Source of the DNA: an uncultured Clostridia bacterium
GTDB taxonomy: Bacteria > Bacillota > Clostridia > Oscillospirales > CAG-272
Length of the DNA stretch: 9,608 nucleotides
NCBI GenBank assembly: GCA_947624945.1
Contig: CANQMJ010000091.1
Location: 1-9,608, forward strand
Direction: 5' to 3'
Under the pieces are notes generated by a model that saw only the letters and a list, made by a program, of their open reading frames with translations, did no database searches and was not told the origin of the DNA. Position 1 is the first letter of the stretch; each line of letters starts with the position of its first letter. Made by a program: the position numbers and the translations under genes. Shown piece after piece: positions 4,535 through 9,608 of this stretch.

Positions 4535-7162
4535 TTATATCACTATCTCATATTTCGGCTCGAATGTCTCCGACTGCACATATCTGCACACACACTCGCG
4601 CAGCGCCCTCGTCGGCGCGTCGTCAAAGTCAAGGTCGAACCCGCACACGAGCAGCCGCGCGCCTCCCGCCTTCACTTCAAACAGCGACGAACGCGCCGTC
4701 GCGTCGGCGAAATTCGGCACGACCTCCACTATCGGATGAAGCCCGCGCATACGCGATACGTCGACAGCCCTCGACCTGTCGAGCAGCGTTTTCCACTGAT
4801 AATCAGGGTAACGCCCGGTCGGGAAGCCGTAAAACAGCGGATGCCCGCAGTCAATTATCTCGCCGCTCGGCGCGTTCGTCGGGAACAGCACCGGCGACCA
4901 GAACACGGGAATATAGCTGCCGCCGAGCGTCGACTGCCCTGCAATATCCGCGAATGCGGACGCGAAAGCGTCTGCCGTAACTACAGCGGCGCCGCCCTTC
5001 TCTATCGCCGCGCGCACGCCGTCCGCGTCCGATACCACATCGAGCGGACGCTTTTCCGTCTCGGGGAAAACGTATATGCGCCACGAGTTCCCGTATTCGC
5101 CGACGCTGACGTTTACCGTCAGCATCGACGGCTCAACGATACCGTCAAGCGGAATTTCTACATCGCGCTCCCTTGTCGCCGTCTCGAATATGACGTCGCA
5201 GCCGTTTTTCACCGTGACTTTATACTCGGGGCAGCGCATGCGCTCGCAGCCGAAATCGTACAGCGACAGCGTGCCGCGGCACACGTCGGTGTTTTTGTAT
5301 ATGCGTCCCGACCGCCAGAGCGGCACGACCGGCGAGCAGAATCGCCGCCACGCCTCCGGCGCGATAACGCCCTTATCATTGCCGAATACGTCGAGCATGC
5401 CGACCGTCGCCGTGTTCTGCCCCGTGTAGTCGCAGAGCGAGAGAAGCTGAAACCCGCCGAGCCCGTCCGTCCGCATCGCGACCTCGATGTCCTCTTTATA
5501 GAGCCGCGCCGCAAGATCGCCGGACGCGGCGATGTAGTCGTGAAGGCGGTCGTAGACTCCCTTTTCTTTCATACGCTTGCGTATCACGTCGAAGTTGACG
5601 GGCATCATGTTTCCCGTGTACCGCTCGCATATGTCCACGTCCGGGAACGTGCAGTACTGTCCGACCTCGAACGTCACTATCGGCACGGGGCACTCGTTTA
5701 CAGCGCCGCTGTAATCCGCATACGTCCCCTTCGCTATCTCGTCGTGCATGTGCTGTATGCGGACGTGCCTGCCGCCCACGTCCTGCGCGCAGATGTAGTC
5801 CTCGCACATCATGACTTTATGGTCGAAATTCGACGTCAGCGTGTAGAGCCGTCTCGGGTCGTACGCCCTCATCATAGTCGTTATATCGGATAAAAGCTCG
5901 AAGTCCCCCATCGTCTCGTTCCCGTTCGAGAACATGACAAAGCTCTGGTGATTGCCGTACAGCTTCGATATCGTCTTAGCCTCGCGCGTGTAGTATATAT
6001 CGTGTATATCGTCGTCCCCGTACTCGACGTCTACGACGTCGAGATTCGTCCACAGCGGCATCTCGACGGAAAGGTACACTCCTACCTCATCTGCGGCTTC
6101 AAACGCCGCCTCCGGCGGACACCACGCGTGGAAACGGACGTGATTGAGTCCCCACTCCTTAAAAGTCGCAAACCGCTCGCGCCAGAACTCGACATCGCAC
6201 GGCGGATATCCCGTCAGCGGAAACTGCGCGCAGTCAATGGTACCGCGCAGCGACGATTCGCGACCGTTTATCATGATGCGCTTGCCGCGCACGCATATTG
6301 TCCGCATGCCGAAGCGGACCGAGACTTCGTCTTTTGTATCGCCACATACGGACGTGACCGTCAGCGTGTAGAGCGACGGCGTAAACTCGTCCCACCACTC
6401 TATCCTGTCCGCGTCGTCAAAGACTATATCGAACTCCTCGACCTGACGCGAGCTGTAAAGCAAACACTCGCGCGATATCTTTGCCGCCGCATCTCCCGAC
6501 GGCGACGTCACCGCCGCCGTGACCGTGACCGCGCGCCTCTCATACGGACGTTTGATGTCGCTCGTCAGCGTCATTTTTACGCGCACGCCGCGTTCATTCG
6601 GATATACCTGCACGTTTTCGGCGTGTACGACTTCGCGGCACCGCAGCTCGACCTTTCCGACGACGCCGCACCATATTCCCTGCGTGTCGACGCTGTACCC
6701 GCTCGCCATATCTCCGAAATTGACGAGATTTCTGTTGTCGATGCGGAGCGTTAACGTATGTACGCCCGCCGTCAGCGTCCGCGGCAGACGGTACTCGTGC
6801 GGCGCCGACAGCTCTATCTTCTGCCGCCCGATCTTCTCGCCGTCTACCCACAGCTCCGAGGCGATATTCACACGCTCGAGGTAAACGCTCACGCTTTTAC
6901 CCGCAAACTCCTCCGGCACCGTCACCTCGCGTTGCAGCCACAGCGCGCCTATGTACTCGTACCGTTCGCGCGGCGCGCGGACCGCGTCCTTCGTCATCTC
7001 GTCGGCGTATTCGCTTTTTTTGCCGATTTTATTTTCGCACGTCGTACCGGGCAAAATAAACGGCTCCGACACAATGCGCTCCGCGTAATATCTTTTCGCG
7101 ACTCCCTCGTCGCCGGGGTCGAGCCTGTACGACCAAGCGCCCGAAATATCAACTGCTTTCAT
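4535..7162 (-). CDS. GH2-type glycoside hydrolase with C-terminal amidotransferase-like domain
   Basis: This 875-aa enzyme is likely a cytoplasmic exo-acting beta-glycosidase. Domains in order: sugar-binding jelly roll (about 1-175, ending in the GIWCGVVGKVEL element), Ig-like sandwich (180-285), TIM barrel (290-610), a linker sandwich, and a C-terminal domain (about 700-865) with GGSYIPVFWSPVLFPT and GHPLFYGFPTGRYPDYQWK, like those appended to several GH2 and GH35 relatives. The likely acid/base is E416 in FSNGNETMG and the likely nucleophile E499 in VTFEVGQYCTFPD. The barrel end GGFQLLSLCDYTGQNTATVG places it in the GH2 branch whose members carry GFQLLxLxDxxGQGTA, mostly annotated only as beta-galactosidase/glucuronidase-like. 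No signal peptide is seen. The start at 7162 is taken because AGGGAG (7171-7176) lies 8 nt upstream and it is 2 nt after the GH35 stop; an open frame of 30 more codons overlaps GH35. The substrate is not certain. Confidence 0.9.
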   Translation of the reverse strand: MKAVDISGAWSYRLDPGDEGVAKRYYAERIVSEPFILPGTTCENKIGKKSEYADEMTKDAVRAPRERYEYIGALWLQREVTVPEEFAGKSVSVYLERVNIASELWVDGEKIGRQKIELSAPHEYRLPRTLTAGVHTLTLRIDNRNLVNFGDMASGYSVDTQGIWCGVVGKVELRCREVVHAENVQVYPNERGVRVKMTLTSDIKRPYERRAVTVTAAVTSPSGDAAAKISRECLLYSSRQVEEFDIVFDDADRIEWWDEFTPSLYTLTVTSVCGDTKDEVSVRFGMRTICVRGKRIMINGRESSLRGTIDCAQFPLTGYPPCDVEFWRERFATFKEWGLNHVRFHAWCPPEAAFEAADEVGVYLSVEMPLWTNLDVVDVEYGDDDIHDIYYTREAKTISKLYGNHQSFVMFSNGNETMGDFELLSDITTMMRAYDPRRLYTLTSNFDHKVMMCEDYICAQDVGGRHVRIQHMHDEIAKGTYADYSGAVNECPVPIVTFEVGQYCTFPDVDICERYTGNMMPVNFDVIRKRMKEKGVYDRLHDYIAASGDLAARLYKEDIEVAMRTDGLGGFQLLSLCDYTGQNTATVGMLDVFGNDKGVIAPEAWRRFCSPVVPLWRSGRIYKNTDVCRGTLSLYDFGCERMRCPEYKVTVKNGCDVIFETATRERDVEIPLDGIVEPSMLTVNVSVGEYGNSWRIYVFPETEKRPLDVVSDADGVRAAIEKGGAAVVTADAFASAFADIAGQSTLGGSYIPVFWSPVLFPTNAPSGEIIDCGHPLFYGFPTGRYPDYQWKTLLDRSRAVDVSRMRGLHPIVEVVPNFADATARSSLFEVKAGGARLLVCGFDLDFDDAPTRALRECVCRYVQSETFEPKYEIVI

Positions 7163-7164
7163 AG

Positions 7165-9225
7165 TCAAAACTCCCTGTAAAAATCGTCTCTCATCTCTGA
7201 TGTGACAAGATAACATTCCCGACCGTACAAAAGCGACGCGGGAACGCGCCACGGCTTGCCGTAATAGAAGTTGTCCGCGACGAGCACACCGTCCGCGTAT
7301 ATCTGCGCCGCGTCATAATCGAGCTTTATCTCCGCCATGCCGCACGGCGACGATACCGACAGCGCATACCATGCGCGGCGTCTTTCGCCGCCGAGTTCGA
7401 GCTCCTCCGCATACGGCGGCGAAAACGGCTCGTCTGTCGGGATCATTTCAAGACGCGCAGCCTCAAACGCACGCTCGACGCATACATGCTCAAATCCGCA
7501 TCCGGTCCATTTGTCGTATTCAAAGCCGCCGTCCTGCACCGCGCATATCTCGCCGTCACACTCGTAAACGTCGCAGCCGCAGCCGACATAAAGTCCGCCC
7601 GACAGCATACGCGCGCGGACCGCCTGCTCACGCGTCAGCGTCACGACCGTCACGTCTCCGATTTGTACCGTGCCGTCAAGTCCCGGACGCGCCGTAAGCT
7701 CCGCGCCGTCCCGCGTCTTATATCTCGCCTCAACTCCCGGTATCCCGGCAAAGAAGTACGCACCCCCGACCCGGCACAGCGGCTGCGCCGTCGCATATTC
7801 AAGCTCGACCGACTCCGACAACCTCATGCCGAACGGCATGAAAAACACCGCGTCCCGCAAGACCTCTATCGGCGGTAACTCCACTGACCCCGTATCGAAT
7901 ACCACGTCCTTCGCGTCCGTGAAATCGACTCCGCGCGCGTGCCTGTTGACGAACACGAACCCGTGACCGTCCCCGTCCGTCCTCATCGCGTACCGCACCG
8001 ACTCGCCGTCGTCGGCGCCGATCGACTGCGTCGGCAGCACCGTCTCCATCGGCGCGAGAACGCTGCCGAAATCGGCGGCGAAAAGATGCAGCATACACAA
8101 AAGCCCGTACTGCTCCCTCGTCTCGCCGTACTGCGACACCGCCGCCTGAAAATCGTAACTCAGAATAGGATAATCGTTCGGATATCCCGTCGCGCGCGAC
8201 TCCTGCATCGTCGTTTTCCCTATCCTGTGCTCGCCGCCGTGATACATGTAGTAGCCTATAAGGTTGTTCCCGCACCCGAGCTTGACGAGCGATAATGCAT
8301 ACGTGTCGAGCGGTTTTATTATCGGACGGCGGTGATGCGTGACCTGTATGCCCGTGCCGAGCTCGCACGTCGCGAACGGATAACGCTCATACGGCAGCCG
8401 CCACCCCGTCCTGTCCGTGTCGCGCATTATATCGACACCTATCGCGGAATCGTTGCGGTTGTGCGTGAACGTGTAGTTCAACGACGGCGGCAGCGACTTC
8501 ATCGACCCTGACCACGGCGCGTCCGCATATGCGCCGAACACGGGCACGACCTCGTCAACCGGTATCTTCGCGCCGTATACGCTGTTCCAGCCCGTGACCG
8601 TGTATATCGGCACGTCGAATCCGACGTCTACCGCCGTCTTTTTGAGCGCCGCCAAATGCTCTGCGTTGTTCGTCAGCTCGTTTTCGAGCTGCACGCCGAT
8701 TATGTTTCTGCCGTCCTTATATAAAAGGCCCTTCACCTGCTCATATATCTTCGAGTACCATATATTTACCTTCTCCATGTAGCCGTCGTTGTTGTCACGC
8801 AGACGGTACGGCTCAGAGAGCAGCCAATCGGGGAACCCGCCGTTCCTGCACTCGCCGTGGCACCACGGACCGATGCGCAGTATGACCTCGAGTCCCGCGC
8901 GCCCGGCGTCGAGCACGAACTGCCTTACGTCAAGGTCGCCGCCGAAGTCGAATACGCCCTCGACCTCCTCATGGTATATCCAGAACATATACGTCGACAC
9001 GACCGTGACGCCGCCCGCGCGCATTTTACAGAGCTCGCGGTACCAATCCTCTCGCCTGCCGCGGCTGAAATGGTACTCGCCGACAACGCCTATGAACGGC
9101 ACGCCGCCGCGCGTGAAGTACCGGCTCGTCACCTCGATCTTCTCGCGTCCACAACTATCGCCCATGTTAAGATGACCGCGCAAAAGCGGCTCGCTTTTGT
9201 ATTCGCCGAATCTGCAAAGTGTCAT
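7165..9225 (-). CDS. GH35 beta-galactosidase-type glycoside hydrolase
   Basis: This 686-aa enzyme is likely to remove terminal beta-linked galactose (or a similar hexose) from oligosaccharides, retaining mechanism. The GH35 barrel fills about residues 28-360, with early landmarks GEYHFSRGRREDWY, FWIYHEEVEGVFDFGG and RIGPWCHGECRNGGFPDWLL. The last departs from the classical GPYICAEW form and marks the GPWxHGExRNGGFPDWL branch. The acid/base is E183 in GVQLENEL; the nucleophile is E288 in PFATCELGTGIQ. The segment YYMYHGGEHRIGKTTMQES and the following YDFQAAVSQYGETREQYGLL match this branch. The rest (about 400-686) is beta-rich, ending with a jelly-roll-like part. No signal peptide is seen, so it probably acts in the cytoplasm on imported sugar. 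The start at 9225 has GGGGTGG (9230-9236) upstream; the ATG at 9246 has none. It overlaps nothing, is 86 bp from the PAP2 stop, and is coupled to GH2. Confidence 0.92.
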   Translation of the reverse strand: MTLCRFGEYKSEPLLRGHLNMGDSCGREKIEVTSRYFTRGGVPFIGVVGEYHFSRGRREDWYRELCKMRAGGVTVVSTYMFWIYHEEVEGVFDFGGDLDVRQFVLDAGRAGLEVILRIGPWCHGECRNGGFPDWLLSEPYRLRDNNDGYMEKVNIWYSKIYEQVKGLLYKDGRNIIGVQLENELTNNAEHLAALKKTAVDVGFDVPIYTVTGWNSVYGAKIPVDEVVPVFGAYADAPWSGSMKSLPPSLNYTFTHNRNDSAIGVDIMRDTDRTGWRLPYERYPFATCELGTGIQVTHHRRPIIKPLDTYALSLVKLGCGNNLIGYYMYHGGEHRIGKTTMQESRATGYPNDYPILSYDFQAAVSQYGETREQYGLLCMLHLFAADFGSVLAPMETVLPTQSIGADDGESVRYAMRTDGDGHGFVFVNRHARGVDFTDAKDVVFDTGSVELPPIEVLRDAVFFMPFGMRLSESVELEYATAQPLCRVGGAYFFAGIPGVEARYKTRDGAELTARPGLDGTVQIGDVTVVTLTREQAVRARMLSGGLYVGCGCDVYECDGEICAVQDGGFEYDKWTGCGFEHVCVERAFEAARLEMIPTDEPFSPPYAEELELGGERRRAWYALSVSSPCGMAEIKLDYDAAQIYADGVLVADNFYYGKPWRVPASLLYGRECYLVTSEMRDDFYREF
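7171..7176 (-). promoter_or_regulatory. Ribosome binding site that decides the GH2 start
   Basis: AGGGAG on the minus strand lies 8 nt before the ATG at 7162, inside the last codons of the GH35 gene. It favours the 875-residue protein over a longer open frame that would run 90 bp into GH35. Confidence 0.8.
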
Positions 9226-9229
9226 ACCG

Positions 9230-9236
9230 CCACCCC
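9230..9236 (-). promoter_or_regulatory. Ribosome binding site that decides the GH35 start
   Basis: GGGGTGG on the minus strand, 4 nt before the ATG at 9225. It is an imperfect, slightly close Shine-Dalgarno site, but the alternative ATG seven codons upstream has nothing similar. No convincing promoter is seen between the hairpin at 9258-9294 and this start. Confidence 0.55.
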
Positions 9237-9257
9237 GTAAACTCACATATAATCAGC

Positions 9258-9294
9258 AAAAGCCGCGCTCCCGCGTCCGCAGGAACGCGGCTTT
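9258..9294 (-). terminator. Probable terminator hairpin between the PAP2 and GH35 genes
   Basis: AAAGCCGCG (9258-9266) and CGCGGCTTT (9286-9294) are perfect reverse complements with a partly paired 19-nt loop. On the minus strand the stem is followed only by a short TTTT and then GCTGATTAT, so termination may be partial. It sits 17 bp after the PAP2 stop. An inner alternative stem (CCGCGT/ACGCGG, 9271-9276 and 9285-9290) competes with it. Confidence 0.5.
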
Positions 9295-9311
9295 CCGCAT
9301 ACTGCATGATC

Positions 9312-9608
9312 TTATTCTTTCGCAGCTTTTTTCTCGTTTATCTTTTTCGCCGCAAACCGCACTATGTACACGCCCGCGAACGCCGCGCCGACGCCTATCA
9401 CGAGCCCCGCGAGTATGTCGGTCGGATAATGTACGTACAAATACATGCGCGAAAACGCTATGAGCGCGGCGAGCACACACGCGGGGATCCCCCACTTTTT
9501 ATTCTGCAACAGTATGACGACGGCGCCCTCGAAGCTCGCCGCCGTATGCCCCGACGGGAACGAGAAATCCTTCTGCACCGCGCACAGATACGGCGCGATG
9601 CCTTTTAC
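9312..9608 (-). CDS. PAP2-superfamily membrane phosphatase, C-terminal 98 residues (cut by window edge)
   Basis: The minus-strand frame is open from the window end at 9608 to the TAA at 9312. It shows the second and third PAP2 motifs: FSFPSGHTAAS, with the catalytic His of PSGH, and SRMYLYVHYPTDILAG, the SR-x5-H-x3-D motif. Motif 1 (KxxxxxxRP) would lie off the window. Two hydrophobic segments surround motif 3, as expected for a membrane phosphatase, and the tail AAKKINEKKAAKE is basic and cytosolic. Family knowledge: such enzymes hydrolyse lipid phosphates such as undecaprenyl pyrophosphate or phosphatidic/phosphatidylglycerol phosphate. The protein start and substrate class are not visible here. 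It lies on the same strand as the glycosidase genes; a hairpin separates them, so shared transcription is uncertain. Confidence 0.9.
   Translation of the reverse strand, partial: VKGIAPYLCAVQKDFSFPSGHTAASFEGAVVILLQNKKWGIPACVLAALIAFSRMYLYVHYPTDILAGLVIGVGAAFAGVYIVRFAAKKINEKKAAKE

Noticed and set aside
4490..5893. 467-codon open frame on the plus strand opposite the GH2 gene
   Set aside because: It is very rich in Arg, His and Val with no domain, has no ribosome binding site, and runs over the GH2 terminator. It is a shadow produced by GC-rich codon use on the other strand.
5948..6754. 268-codon open frame on the plus strand opposite GH2
   Set aside because: Composition is again Arg-rich and patternless, with no upstream Shine-Dalgarno site; the opposite strand encodes conserved GH2 domains here.
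7799..8368. 189-codon minus-strand open frame inside the GH35 gene
   Set aside because: It is an Arg/Ala-rich shifted-frame shadow of the GH35 coding sequence.

Overview
The window looks like a stretch of chromosome from an anaerobic, gut-type Clostridia (Bacillota). This rests on the family mix (a long XRE regulator of the kind common in Oscillospiraceae-like genomes, ArsR-DUF2087, YkgJ, cytoplasmic GH35 and GH2 enzymes) and on strong AGGAGG-type ribosome binding sites. It is an inference from gene style; there is no rRNA or marker gene. Eight protein genes are supported, two of them cut by the window ends. No tRNA, rRNA, CRISPR array, transposase or riboswitch was seen.

Left block, 1-1103, both genes on the minus strand: the first 133 residues of a DUF308/HdeD-type membrane protein (1-399) and, upstream of it, a TetR/AcrR regulator (546-1103). 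They are separated by a terminator-like hairpin and a possible promoter. This block has ordinary, moderate GC and rarely uses the Ile codon ATA (2 of 19 Ile codons in the TetR gene). A 422-bp gene-free, AT-rich stretch (1104-1525) follows, with several small palindromes. From 1526 on, GC rises and ATA becomes the favourite Ile codon in the gene tested (12 of 19 in the XRE regulator). The two sides of this stretch therefore look compositionally different, which suggests acquired DNA or an assembly join.

Middle block, 1526-4480: a plus-strand XRE regulator with a long C-terminal region converges on a minus-strand three-gene operon, and a perfect 32-bp palindrome between them can terminate both. 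The operon reads, in transcription order, an uncharacterised 198-aa soluble protein (4332-3736), an ArsR-type repressor fused to DUF2087 (3733-3176, starting 2 nt after the previous stop) and a YkgJ-family cysteine-cluster protein (3134-2784). Its promoter is close to consensus (TTGACA, 17 bp, TATACT) and has a perfect 9-4-9 inverted repeat next to the -35, a good candidate for the operon's own ArsR operator.

Right block, 4498-9608, all on the minus strand: the C-terminal end of a PAP2-family phosphatase (9312-9608), a GH35 beta-galactosidase-type enzyme (7165-9225) and a GH2-type glycosidase (4535-7162) that starts 2 nt after the GH35 stop, closed by a clear rho-independent terminator. Neither glycosidase has a signal peptide, so they probably work together in the cytoplasm on an imported galactose- or other hexose-containing oligosaccharide. 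Several starts given here are later than the longest open frame because the ribosome binding site supports the internal ATG.
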